From Pseudomonadota bacterium (GTDB lineage Bacteria > Pseudomonadota > Alphaproteobacteria > SHVP01), in the NCBI GenBank assembly GCA_022566715.1, contig JADFIH010000003.1, forward strand, positions 1 through 56,678: 56,678 nucleotides of DNA. The letters are read 5' to 3'. The notes under the pieces were generated by a model. That model was not told the origin of the DNA. It saw nothing but the letters and a program-made list of their open reading frames with translations, and did no database searches. Numbering within the stretch: the stretch's first letter is position 1; each line of letters begins with the position of its first letter. Positions 41,948 through 49,620 of this stretch are shown piece by piece. A program made the position numbers and the translations under genes.

Positions 41948-42397
41948 TCAGATGATTTGATTCAGGGCGAGAGAGACGGGGCGGCCGCCGGGCGGGGTGG
42001 TGAGGGCCGTGGCCTGGGCCGTCTTGGTGTAACCGACGACCGTTAAGTCGTGTCCCGCGACTTCGTCGGCGACAGCCTTGATGAAGCGTTCGGTGACGGT
42101 CTTGGCCACGAACAGGGCCCGGTTGTGCTCGTCCAGAATCTTGCGGAAGGGACCGATGATCGATTTGAGCGTGTCCACCTCTCCGTCCTGCGCGGCGGCG
42201 AGGATGGCGGGGTTCTCCCGCAGCTCGCTAATCTCTTCGTCATAGGCCTTGGTGAGTTGGTTCTTCTGAAGCCGCGTATCCGCCAGTTCGCCGGGCCGCC
42301 GGTCGCGCAGCACCGTGGTCTCCGCGGTGATGATCTCGCCGAGGTGGTGGACCAAGTCCCGGATACGGGAAATCCGCTCAGTCAGGGCCGTTGTCAT
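41948..42397 (-). CDS. FlgN-like flagellar export chaperone
   Basis: The ATG at 42397 follows AGGAG and gives 149 residues. The protein is almost wholly helical: RIRDLVHHLGEIITAETTVL, then RLQKNQLTKAYDEEISELRE and RALFVAKTVTERFIKAVADE, the long helical hairpin expected of FlgN, which carries FlgK and FlgL to the export gate. The tail is Gly/Pro-rich. It overlaps flgJ by 20 bp. The alphaproteobacterial version is divergent, so the call depends partly on context. Confidence 0.75.
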   Translation of the reverse strand: MTTALTERISRIRDLVHHLGEIITAETTVLRDRRPGELADTRLQKNQLTKAYDEEISELRENPAILAAAQDGEVDTLKSIIGPFRKILDEHNRALFVAKTVTERFIKAVADEVAGHDLTVVGYTKTAQATALTTPPGGRPVSLALNQII

Positions 42398-42752
42398 TCC
42401 GCATCTCCTGGAGTTGGAGTAGTTGACGGTAGACGGCGTCGCTGATACCGAAGCCGCTACTTGCGCTAATCGATTTGGCGATCTCTTCATTCATCAGCGA
42501 GCGGAACATCTTCTCGCCCTGTCCACCACCGAAGGGGCCGTCGGTGGCCAGACCCGAGTTCATGATGTCCAGCATCTGGAAGATGAAGATGCTTTCAAAA
42601 TCCTGCGCCACTTGCCGCAGCTTGTCGGACCCCGCGTCGCCGGGCGCGCCGGCCTGTGCCGGGGCGGCGCCCAGGCGCGGGCCAAGGCCGGGGCCACGGG
42701 TGGGGTTGGGGCCGAGGGCCGGGGTCGGAGCCGCTGGGTCGAGCGCGTTCAT
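42378..42752 (-). CDS. Rod-binding protein, FlgJ N-terminal-type
   Basis: The 124-residue protein has a Pro/Gly/Ala-rich start and then KLRQVAQDFESIFIFQMLDI and GGQGEKMFRSLMNEEIAKSI, the FlgJ rod-binding domain. It lacks the muramidase domain of gammaproteobacterial FlgJ, as is normal in alphaproteobacteria, where a separate enzyme opens the wall. The ATG overlaps the flgI stop by one base (TGATG) and the end overlaps flgN. Confidence 0.88.
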   Translation of the reverse strand: MNALDPAAPTPALGPNPTRGPGLGPRLGAAPAQAGAPGDAGSDKLRQVAQDFESIFIFQMLDIMNSGLATDGPFGGGQGEKMFRSLMNEEIAKSISASSGFGISDAVYRQLLQLQEMRNDNGPD

Positions 42753-43939
42753 CACATCACCACGATTTCGGCTTGCAGCGCGCCGGCCGCCTTGATCGTC
42801 TGGAGGATGGAAATCATGTCCCTTGGGCCGATGCCGAGGGCGTTGAGGCCGTCGACCAAGTCCTGGAGGCTGACGCCGCTCTTGACCAGGACCAGCCCCT
42901 GGCCGCTTTGCTCGTCGACCTCGATGTCGGTGCGCGGCACCGTCACGGTGGTACCCTGCTGGGCGAATGGGGACGGTTGAGACACCTGCGGGGTCTCGGT
43001 GACGCGGATCGTCAGGTTGCCCTGGGCGATGGCCACGGTGTCGACCCTGACCTTGTCACCGATGACAATGACGCCGGTGGTTTCGTCGATGACCACGCGG
43101 GCCAGTTGATCGGGCTCGACGGAGAGTTGTTCCACATCGGTGAGCAGGCCGACCATATTGTTGGCGTAAGCGGGGGGCGTCGTCAGCAACACGGTGCCGG
43201 GGTCCAGGACCACGGCCGCGGGGACCTTGAGAAGGGTATTGATGGCCTTTGCGATCCGTCCGGCGGTGGTCAGGTCTGGATTGCGCAGGGAAATGTTCAG
43301 TTCGCTGGCATTGGAGAGATCGAATTCGATCTCACGCTCGATGATGCCGCCGGACGGGATGCGGCCCGACGTGGGAACGCCCTTGACGATGCTGGCTCCG
43401 TCACCGCCGGCGGCGAATCCGCCCACCACGGTGGAGCCTTGGGCCACGGCATAGACCTGGCCGTCCGCACCGATCAGCGGCGTGACCAGAAGGGTTCCGC
43501 CGAGCAGGCTTTTGGAATCGCCGAGTGTGCTGACGGTGACGTCGATGCGGCTGCCCTGGCGCGAGAAGGGAGGCAGGGTGGCCGAAACGATGACGGCGGC
43601 CACGTTCTTCGAGTTGAGCTTTGAATTACGGATGTTCACACCCAGACGCTCGAGCATGCTTTCCAGGCTTTGCCGCGTGAACGGCGAGTTGGAGAGCGAA
43701 TCTCCGGTGCCGTTGAGCCCAACCACCAGGCCGTAACCGACGAGCAGATTGTCGCGGACGCCTTCGAAGGTCACGATGTCCTTGATCCGGGACGCCGCCT
43801 GGGCGGGTTCGGCACCTACGGTGGTGGCGAGGAGGACCAGGGTGACGCCGACGCCGCGGCGCAGGCGCCGGAACAAGCGCGCGCGCGCCTTCGGGGCGGT
43901 TGCCTCAAGAATGGGGAGCGCGGAGTTTCGGAAGGCCAT
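42752..43939 (-). CDS. flgI: Flagellar P-ring protein FlgI
   Basis: The start is put at the second of two adjacent ATGs (GGAG seven bases before), giving 395 residues. A signal peptide with a long Arg-rich n-region ends near AQAA. Then come RIKDIVTFEGVRDNLLVGYG, LVVGLNGTGDSL, RQGSRIDVTVSTLGDSKSL and GVSLQDLVDGLNALGIGPRD at the end, the full FlgI profile. FlgI forms the periplasmic P ring. The gene diverges from fliX, as I recall in Caulobacter, and has a sigma-54 promoter. Confidence 0.95.
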   Translation of the reverse strand: MAFRNSALPILEATAPKARARLFRRLRRGVGVTLVLLATTVGAEPAQAASRIKDIVTFEGVRDNLLVGYGLVVGLNGTGDSLSNSPFTRQSLESMLERLGVNIRNSKLNSKNVAAVIVSATLPPFSRQGSRIDVTVSTLGDSKSLLGGTLLVTPLIGADGQVYAVAQGSTVVGGFAAGGDGASIVKGVPTSGRIPSGGIIEREIEFDLSNASELNISLRNPDLTTAGRIAKAINTLLKVPAAVVLDPGTVLLTTPPAYANNMVGLLTDVEQLSVEPDQLARVVIDETTGVIVIGDKVRVDTVAIAQGNLTIRVTETPQVSQPSPFAQQGTTVTVPRTDIEVDEQSGQGLVLVKSGVSLQDLVDGLNALGIGPRDMISILQTIKAAGALQAEIVVM

Positions 43940-43991
43940 CATATTGCTCCAGGCGCGCGGTTTTTCCGCGCAGTAGGTCTGCAAGGGGCAT

Positions 43992-44007
43992 AGCGAACAT
44001 CGTGCCA
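43992..44007 (-). promoter_or_regulatory. Sigma-54-type promoter of flgI-flgJ-flgN
   Basis: The minus strand reads TGGCACGATGTTCGCT: a perfect TGGCACG -24 element and correct spacing, with TCGC instead of TTGC at -12. The predicted start is near 43982, about 42 bases before the ATG. Confidence 0.68.
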
Positions 44008-44111
44008 ACGAGGGCCATTCCTAACTACTTGAAATAAAAAGAAAAATATGGTTCTGGGCAATCCGGACCCGAGCCCGGGCCGGCGCCCGGGGCAAGCAGT
44101 GCAGGGTTTTC

Positions 44112-44124
44112 GGAAAGATCTGCC
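44112..44124. promoter_or_regulatory. ftr-like site between flgI and fliX
   Basis: GGAAAGATCTGCC departs from GGCAA-N3-TTGCC at two positions. It lies 105-130 bp upstream of the flgI promoter and 70 bp upstream of the CtrA box of fliX. A weaker GGCAAGCAGTGCA lies at 44091. Confidence 0.45.
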
Positions 44125-44196
44125 GGTTTCGGCGGTGGGCCGCCTCGTGCCGTGGGCCGGGCCACGGCGGAGCTCGCGGACCTCAGGTCCCCATAT

Positions 44197-44212
44197 TTAA
44201 GTCATTGTTAAC
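44197..44212 (+). promoter_or_regulatory. Full CtrA box upstream of fliX
   Basis: TTAAGTCATTGTTAAC is an exact TTAA-N7-TTAAC site, the consensus for the cell-cycle regulator CtrA. It ends 48 bases before the fliX ATG, the position expected for activation. The remaining bases of the 321-bp flgI-fliX gap hold the two elements above and nothing else recognised. Confidence 0.78.
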
Positions 44213-44260
44213 GGGAATCGCCCCATCCTAGGGCACCTAGGGGAGTTGCCCGGAAAGATT

Positions 44261-44686
44261 ATGAAGGTTACCGGTCCCGGAACGGTCCAGTCCAACGCCA
44301 TTCGCCGCGTTCGCCGCGGAGGCGAAAACGGCGGGCCCGCGTTCGCCGATCACGTGTCGGGAGAGTCCCAAGATGGGGCGGTCGCGGCTGTCGGGGCCAC
44401 CGCGCCGCCGGCCCCCGTCGACGCCCTTATTGCACTCCAGGAGGTCCCGGACGCCACGAGCGGCCGCCGCCGCGCCTTCATGCGGGGTTCGAACATGCTC
44501 GACCTGCTCGACGAGGTTCGTGTGGGCCTACTCTCCGGCGTCGTTCCACGGGGGCGCCTGCAATCCCTGCTGGACGCCCTCAAGGGCCGGCGTGAGAGTG
44601 TCGAGGATCCACGTCTCGCTCAGTTGATTGACGAAATAGAACTTCGTGCGTCAGTAGAACTTGCCAAGCTCAGTGCCCTGCCGTAG
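44261..44686 (+). CDS. fliX: Flagellar assembly regulator FliX
   Basis: The 141-residue protein begins MKVTGPGTVQS and has a helical C-terminal half with NMLDLLDEVRVGLLSGVVPR, LQSLLDALKGRRESVEDPRL and a final LIDEIELRASVELAKLS. This matches FliX, which in Caulobacter binds and gates the sigma-54 activator FlbD according to basal-body assembly. Position (divergent from flgI) agrees. An in-frame upstream ATG is unlikely because the CGGAAAG before 44261 is the better ribosome site. Its presence implies an FlbD gene elsewhere in the genome. Confidence 0.88.
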   Translation: MKVTGPGTVQSNAIRRVRRGGENGGPAFADHVSGESQDGAVAAVGATAPPAPVDALIALQEVPDATSGRRRAFMRGSNMLDLLDEVRVGLLSGVVPRGRLQSLLDALKGRRESVEDPRLAQLIDEIELRASVELAKLSALP

Positions 44687-44823
44687 TTGGGATATTCCCT
44701 TGTAACTCTTTTACTTTCAAAGGGTTGTGAGGTTTTTCTCCCTTTGGCTTGCCGCCGAGGGGCCGCCTCCATATACTGCGGCGCCCCAGCGGACAGGCGG
44801 CGGGAGCTGATTTGAGGACAGGT

Positions 44824-45729
44824 ATGGCAGCCCGAAAGAAATCCACGGCTAAGCCAGCGGCAAGGCGGAAGTCCACGGCCCGGCCCGCAACGGGATCGCG
44901 GCCCAAGGCGGCTGCGAAATCCGCCGCTAGATCCGCTCCGTCGACGCGGGGGAAGCCAAAAACGAAAGCCCGGGCGAGCGCGGCGGGCCGAACGAAGGCC
45001 GCGGCCAAACCAGCCAAGCGGCGGGCGGCGAAGGCCGGACCGAAGGCCCAACCAAGGCCAAAGGCCAAATCCAAGGCAAACGCTCGACAGAAGACAACCG
45101 CCAGGCCGGCAGCGGCCAAAAAGCCGGCGCGCGCCTCAAAACCGGCCGGCGCCGCACGGCGCTCGAACGGGGCCGCGCCGCGATCCAAGCCCCGCCTCAC
45201 GGCCAAGCCCAGTGCCCGCCCGGCGCGTAAATCCACGGTTCGGCACGTGCCGGAGCCCTCGGCCCGGCCCCGGCCCGACGCGCCAAGGAGAATCGCGGGA
45301 GCCCGGCCTAATCGCGAGCGGGTCCGGTTGGGCGAATACCAGCCCGCGGACGAAGAAAGCTTCATGAATCGCCGTCAGCTCAGCTACTTCCGTAACAAAC
45401 TGCTCGATTGGCGCGAGGACTTGGTCCGGGACTCTTCCCAGACGCTCGTGAACCTGCAGGAAACCACCGTCGCCGAACCCGATCTGGCCGATCGGGCCTC
45501 GGCCGAATCGGACCGGTCACTGGAACTGCGGACGCGCGACCGCGAGCGCAAATTGGTGGCGAAGATCGACGAGGCTCTAGTCCGCATCGACGATGGCTCT
45601 TACGGGTACTGCGAGGAGACGGGCGAGCCCATCGGCCTCAGACGGCTCGAGGCGCGCCCCATCGCGACCCTCAGCATCGAGGCCCAGGAGCGGCATGAGC
45701 GCCGCGAAAAGGTTTACCGCAACGAGTAG
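44824..45729 (+). CDS. dksA: DksA-type transcription factor with long Lys/Ala-rich N-terminal extension
   Basis: Of 301 residues, 1-160 are a Lys/Ala/Arg/Pro-rich tract like that of histone H1 or AlgP. Residues 190-301 are DksA: MNRRQLSYFRNKLLDWREDL, the coiled-coil tip with DLADRASAESDRSLELR, and the zinc-finger region YGYCEETGEPIGLRRLEARP. Only one of the four zinc cysteines is kept, as I recall for alphaproteobacterial DksA. DksA binds the RNA polymerase secondary channel. An A/K-rich tail could add nucleic acid binding. The gene ends at a strong two-way terminator. Confidence 0.9.
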   Translation: MAARKKSTAKPAARRKSTARPATGSRPKAAAKSAARSAPSTRGKPKTKARASAAGRTKAAAKPAKRRAAKAGPKAQPRPKAKSKANARQKTTARPAAAKKPARASKPAGAARRSNGAAPRSKPRLTAKPSARPARKSTVRHVPEPSARPRPDAPRRIAGARPNRERVRLGEYQPADEESFMNRRQLSYFRNKLLDWREDLVRDSSQTLVNLQETTVAEPDLADRASAESDRSLELRTRDRERKLVAKIDEALVRIDDGSYGYCEETGEPIGLRRLEARPIATLSIEAQERHERREKVYRNE

Positions 45730-45808
45730 GCGCGGCGCGGCCAACATTTCACGCCCTCCGGGCGATGCTTCACCTTTCCAAACGACAAAAAAAGGCCGGC
45801 AAAACGAC

Positions 45809-45841
45809 AAAAAGGCCGGTCCTTTCTGGACCGGCCTTTTT
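45809..45841. terminator. Bidirectional terminator between dksA and flgH
   Basis: AAAAAGGCCGGTCC and GGACCGGCCTTTTT form a 14-bp stem with a TTTCT loop, flanked by A5 and T5, so it can work on both strands. A partial copy of the left arm (aaaaaaaggccggc) precedes it at 45787. Confidence 0.95.
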
Positions 45842-45862
45842 GCTGCGGCAAGGGGCGGACGC

Positions 45863-46624
45863 TTAGAACGGGAGCAGGATATCGAGAACCTGCTGTCCGT
45901 ACCGGGGCTGCTGCACGTCGGTGAGCTGCCCACGTCCGCCGTACGAAATCCGTGCTTCCGCAATCTGCGTGTGGTTGACGGTATTGGCCGCGGTGATGTC
46001 CTCGGGCCTCACCACGCCGGCGATGAGGAGCTCGCGGACTTCAAAGTTCACGCGGACTTCCTGCCTGCCCTGAATGACGAGATTACCGTTGGGCAGGACT
46101 TGCGTGATGATCACCGCGATCGTCAAACTCAGTTCTTCCTTGCGGTCGACGGTTCCGACGCCCTTGCTCGAGTTGCTCGAGCCCAGGCTGACGATGCTTG
46201 CCGGATTGATCGCCTGGGGGAAGACGCGGCCAAGTTGACTCTCGAGGCCGAACAAGTTGGTCAAATCGGAGTCGTCGATGTTGGTGCGCGACCGCGTCGT
46301 CGTATTGTTGAACGTGGCCTTGTCGTTGATGCCGATGATGACGGTCAAAATGTCTCCTACGCGCGAGGCGCGTTGGTCCTTGAAGAAGGCGCGCGCGCCC
46401 TGACGCCACAGCGAATTGGGCATGTGGGTCACCGTCGTGGGCGCCGGCATCGGTAAGCTGACCGTACGGTAGTCCGACCGCGTTATCGGGTTTTCGATCG
46501 GCGCCAATGGCGGTGTGGTTCCGATCTGCGACACACGGGTGACCGCGCCGCAGGCGCTCAGCGTAGCTAGGACGGTGAGGAACAAGGCCGGTCTCAACAG
46601 GCGGCGATAGTTCGGTGCGGTCAT
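45863..46624 (-). CDS. flgH: Flagellar L-ring lipoprotein FlgH
   Basis: From the ATG at 46624 the product is 253 residues, with a lipobox LATLSAC whose cysteine is residue 25. Diagnostic segments are NSLWRQGARAFFKDQRASRV, GDILTVIIGINDKATFNN, NGNLVIQGRQEVRVNFE and the end GQQVLDILLPF. FlgH forms the outer-membrane L ring. AAGG lies upstream of this ATG; an ATG three codons earlier is possible. It is the last gene of flgF-G-A-H and ends at the bidirectional terminator. Confidence 0.94.
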   Translation of the reverse strand: MTAPNYRRLLRPALFLTVLATLSACGAVTRVSQIGTTPPLAPIENPITRSDYRTVSLPMPAPTTVTHMPNSLWRQGARAFFKDQRASRVGDILTVIIGINDKATFNNTTTRSRTNIDDSDLTNLFGLESQLGRVFPQAINPASIVSLGSSNSSKGVGTVDRKEELSLTIAVIITQVLPNGNLVIQGRQEVRVNFEVRELLIAGVVRPEDITAANTVNHTQIAEARISYGGRGQLTDVQQPRYGQQVLDILLPF

Positions 46625-46640
46625 GACAAACATCCTTTCC

Positions 46641-46698
46641 TGGACTTTCCTGGGCCTGGACTTTCCTGGGCTTGGACTTTCTTGGGCCTGGATTTTCA
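46641..46698. repeat. 16-bp tandem repeat between flgA and flgH
   Basis: Three units (TGGGCCTGGACTTTCC at 46651, and two variants at 46667 and 46683) plus a 10-base partial unit at 46641 fill nearly all of the flgA-flgH spacer. On the coding strand each unit carries AGGAAAG or AAGAAAG, which looks like a Shine-Dalgarno sequence. Confidence 0.85.
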
Positions 46699-46703
46699 AG
46701 CGC

Positions 46704-47669
46704 CTATCTGAGTGCGAGTTCGACGGATCCGCGCATGATCATTTGGACCTGGCCCTTGCTCACGACGGTGCCCTGCACGGTCTTGCGGCTCTTTGGATTG
46801 AGGATGCGAATAACGTCCCCCTTGGCGCCATCCTCGAGGGCCTGTCCGACCGCAGAGAGTGACATCGCCGGTGTGCGCACGAGCATGGTTACGAGGGCGC
46901 CCTTTTTGACTAGAATCGGTGTCTGGACATCGCTGAGGCGGATGGGCCGATTGGCTTGAAGGGCGCGTTTGGTCTCGAGTCCAATCAAGTCGGACTCGTC
47001 CCGGGCCGTATTCTGCTGACTTTGGCTGGCGCGCATCTCAACCATGCCGAGGTCCTCCGCGCGGATGATCTTTCCCTTTCCTAGTCCCCTCGTCAGGACG
47101 GGAAGTTCCACGAGCTTGCGCGCGTATCCCGACACGTTCAGACGCTTCGTCGCAAAGCCATCGCCTGAGATTTTCAGAGCGGCGCTGAAGCGTGATGTCC
47201 GGCGATCGAAATCGACCGCGCTGGCCTCGATCCGATAGGCCGAGTCGGGCGGAATGTTGATGCCACCGCCGCGCCCCTGCAGGTCGATTTCGAAGGATCC
47301 GGTGGCGCCGGCCGCCCTCAATTCCGGGCGGATCGCCGCCTCCAAATCCTGGCGCGGGATGGGCCGGCCCGCCCGTTCGACCTGGATGGAATGCACCCCG
47401 GGAGGGACCTGCCAGTCCAGCCCCTTGGCCCGTGCGAACTCCTGCAGCGAGCGGGTGCGAATGGACAGCCTTTCCCCCGGTTCGGGTGCGGGCCGGACCG
47501 CCACGAAGGCCAGTTCGCCCGCGCCCGTGAAAAGGTCGCCCAAAGTGATGTCGGAACCCTCGACGACGATCGCGTTCCGCAGCCGCACTTCGCCATATGC
47601 CGTGGAGGAGAAGGCCAGCATAAGCAGCCCGGCGATGGCGGCGAGGACGTGTTTCAACTCGTGTTTCAT
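46704..47669 (-). CDS. flgA: Flagellar P-ring assembly chaperone FlgA
   Basis: The 321-residue protein has a signal peptide (LAAIAGLLMLAFSSTAYG). The SAF domain near 195-260 includes RGLGKGKIIRAEDLGMVEMR and DLIGLETKRALQANRPIRLS, and the last domain has GALVTMLVRTPAMSLSAVGQ and GDVIRILNPKSRKTVQG. FlgA helps FlgI polymerise in the periplasm. Length is somewhat above the E. coli protein because of a larger N-terminal part, as is common in alphaproteobacteria. It follows flgG by 31 bp. Confidence 0.93.
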   Translation of the reverse strand: MKHELKHVLAAIAGLLMLAFSSTAYGEVRLRNAIVVEGSDITLGDLFTGAGELAFVAVRPAPEPGERLSIRTRSLQEFARAKGLDWQVPPGVHSIQVERAGRPIPRQDLEAAIRPELRAAGATGSFEIDLQGRGGGINIPPDSAYRIEASAVDFDRRTSRFSAALKISGDGFATKRLNVSGYARKLVELPVLTRGLGKGKIIRAEDLGMVEMRASQSQQNTARDESDLIGLETKRALQANRPIRLSDVQTPILVKKGALVTMLVRTPAMSLSAVGQALEDGAKGDVIRILNPKSRKTVQGTVVSKGQVQMIMRGSVELALR

Positions 47670-47700
47670 GGTTCCAACTCACTTATTGGGATCGCCGCGC

Positions 47701-48486
47701 CTATCTCAGGTTGGCGATCGTGCGAAGCATTTCGTCGGCCGTCGTGATGACGCGCGAGTTCATCTCGTAGGCGCGCTGGGCGGTGATCAGACTGGTCACC
47801 TCGGCGACGGGATTGACGTTCGAGGTCTCGAGAAATCCCTGAAGAATTGTGCCGTTGCCGCCAACGCCGGGCACGCCCGGCGTGGCGGTACCGGATGCCG
47901 CGGTCTCGAGCAGCAAGTTGCCGCCGATGGCGTCGAGGCCGGCCTCATTGGGAAACCTGACGAGCGTAATCTGCCCGACATTTGTCGGCGTGACCTGCCC
48001 GTTGATGATGGCGAGGATTTCGCCGCTCTGGTTGATCGTGACATCAATGGCGTCGTTGGGAACCGTCAAGCCCGGCGCGACGGTGAGACCGTCCAGGGTG
48101 ACGATCTGGCCCGTCGGACTGAGCTGGAAAGTGCCGGCCCGCGTGTAGGCGTTGCTGCCGTCCGACAGGGTGATTTGGAAATACCCCTTACCTTGAATCG
48201 CCAAATCGAAATCGTTTCCGGTATTGACCAGGCTGCCCTGCTCAGTGATTCGGTAAACGGCGCCGGCGTTGACTCCCACGCCGATTTGGATGCCGGAGGG
48301 TTCGATGGTCCCGGAATCGGTCGTTTGGGTGCCGACACGCAGCAGGTTCTGGTAGATCAGGTCCTGAAACACCGCGCGCTGGCGTTTGAAGCCCGTGGTG
48401 TTCATGTTCGCGATGTTGTTGGAAATGACTTCGACATTGAGTTGCTGCGCGAGCATTCCCGTACCGGCAGTGCTAAGGGAACTCAT
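47701..48486 (-). CDS. flgG: Flagellar distal rod protein FlgG
   Basis: The 261-residue protein has the rod N-terminus STAGTGMLAQQLNVEVISNN with NMNTTGFKRQRAVFQDLIYQ, a central FDLAIQGKGYFQITLSDG and the end EVTSLITAQRAYEMNSRVI. Length matches FlgG (260-262). It is exported by the flagellar type III system without a signal peptide. It follows flgF by 28 bp, the normal order. Confidence 0.96.
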   Translation of the reverse strand: MSSLSTAGTGMLAQQLNVEVISNNIANMNTTGFKRQRAVFQDLIYQNLLRVGTQTTDSGTIEPSGIQIGVGVNAGAVYRITEQGSLVNTGNDFDLAIQGKGYFQITLSDGSNAYTRAGTFQLSPTGQIVTLDGLTVAPGLTVPNDAIDVTINQSGEILAIINGQVTPTNVGQITLVRFPNEAGLDAIGGNLLLETAASGTATPGVPGVGGNGTILQGFLETSNVNPVAEVTSLITAQRAYEMNSRVITTADEMLRTIANLR

Positions 48487-48514
48487 GGCGTGACTCCTTT
48501 TCTACCTGGTGCGG

Positions 48515-49243
48515 CTAAACCGAAAGAACCTGTCCGATGGTCTGGATGGCGCGGCGCCGCAAATCATCGACGGTGCTGGTTATTTGGGCGGTCGTCCTGT
48601 AGGCGTTGGCGACCTCCATCATGAGGGTCATTTCGACAACGCCGTTTACGTTCGACGTTTCGAGCATGCCTTGCAGGACGGAGAAGTTCGTCGCCGGCCG
48701 CGCGATTTGCCCGCCCGCGTCGAAGAGCCCGTCGCCCATCTTCTGCATCGCCTGTTCGTCCTCGAACGAGACGATCCGCAGTTGTCCGATCGGACCGGCC
48801 TCCGACAAAACGGTGCCGTCCGCGCGGATGGTGATCGCGCCGTCATTCGCGTCGATGACGATGGGCAGTCCGGCGTCGTCGACCAACGGGTTGCCGGTCC
48901 CGACAACGATCTGTCCGAACTCATCGAGCCGCCAATTGCCGTTCCGCGTGTAGCGCTCACCATCGAGGGTATCGACCACGAAGAAACCTTCGCCACTGAT
49001 GGCGACGTCCAGGGTGTTGCCCGTCTGCTGGATCGATCCCGGGTTGGTGTTGCGGAGCAGGCCGACATCCTCGACGTAGGAGGTCGTGCTTCCGTCGTCG
49101 GCGGTGACGAGAAATTCTTGAAACAAAGGGCGCTCGCTACGAAACGCCGTTGAAGTCATGTTTGCGACGTTGTTCGCGAGAATGTCCAGGTGACGCTGGA
49201 GCGCCATTTGATAGGACAGGACGACGTACGAGACGTTCTCCAT
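48515..49243 (-). CDS. flgF: Flagellar proximal rod protein FlgF
   Basis: The ATG at 49243 has AGGAAAG upstream and gives 242 residues. Features are YQMALQRHLDILANNVANMT, a central LDVAISGEGFFVVDTLDGE and the C-terminal GMLETSNVNGVVEMTLMMEV. It builds the proximal rod. It heads the flgF-G-A-H operon, with a 72-base leader from a sigma-54 promoter. Confidence 0.95.
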   Translation of the reverse strand: MENVSYVVLSYQMALQRHLDILANNVANMTSTAFRSERPLFQEFLVTADDGSTTSYVEDVGLLRNTNPGSIQQTGNTLDVAISGEGFFVVDTLDGERYTRNGNWRLDEFGQIVVGTGNPLVDDAGLPIVIDANDGAITIRADGTVLSEAGPIGQLRIVSFEDEQAMQKMGDGLFDAGGQIARPATNFSVLQGMLETSNVNGVVEMTLMMEVANAYRTTAQITSTVDDLRRRAIQTIGQVLSV

Positions 49244-49324
49244 CTTTCCTCTTCCTTGCCACTGTTTGCACCGCACTGATTTTTCAGCCGGCCACAAACC
49301 TTGCCTCATCGGCGTTAGGGAAAT

Positions 49325-49340
49325 TGCATGGCCTGTGCCA
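49325..49340 (-). promoter_or_regulatory. Sigma-54 promoter of flgF-G-A-H
   Basis: The minus strand reads TGGCACAGGCCATGCA: perfect TGGCAC, GG and GC ten bases apart, ATGC at -12. The predicted start is near 49314. Confidence 0.8.
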
Positions 49341-49403
49341 AGCCGGACAGGCCCGGAAGTCCGGGCGTTTCGACGGGACGCCGGCGGCGGGGCCGCCGTT
49401 CGG

Positions 49404-49430
49404 GGCAGCCATTGCCGGGCAGTTCTTTCC
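49404..49430. promoter_or_regulatory. Tandem ftr-like palindromes upstream of flgF
   Basis: GGCAGCCATTGCC (49404-49416) and GGCAGTTCTTTCC (49418-49430) start 14 bp apart, the spacing also seen at 21115 and 34983. They lie 65-105 bp upstream of the sigma-54 element. Confidence 0.6.
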
Positions 49431-49552
49431 TTTGGAGGCCGGTTTGGCCTTCGGAAGCTGGTTTGGCCCCAATCCGGTGCCGGGAGCCAGGGCAATATCC
49501 GAAGCGATTGGACCGGCGCGGTTCGATCCCGCCCGATGAGATCGCGCTAACC

Positions 49553-49620
49553 CTCAAGACGCTTGGGCGGCTTTATCCATTCAGTGATCGCCGAAAGCGG
49601 GTCCGCTTGAACGGATGGGG
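49553..49620. repeat. Dispersed palindromic element, partial copy C
   Basis: GGCGGCTTTATCCATTCAGT followed by GATCGCC, CGAAAGC and GGTCCGCTTGAACGGAT parallels the right half of copy B at 55669-55735 (CGGCTTTATCCGTTCGGTGA ... CTCCGCCTGAACGGAA). The left hairpin is missing. Confidence 0.65.
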
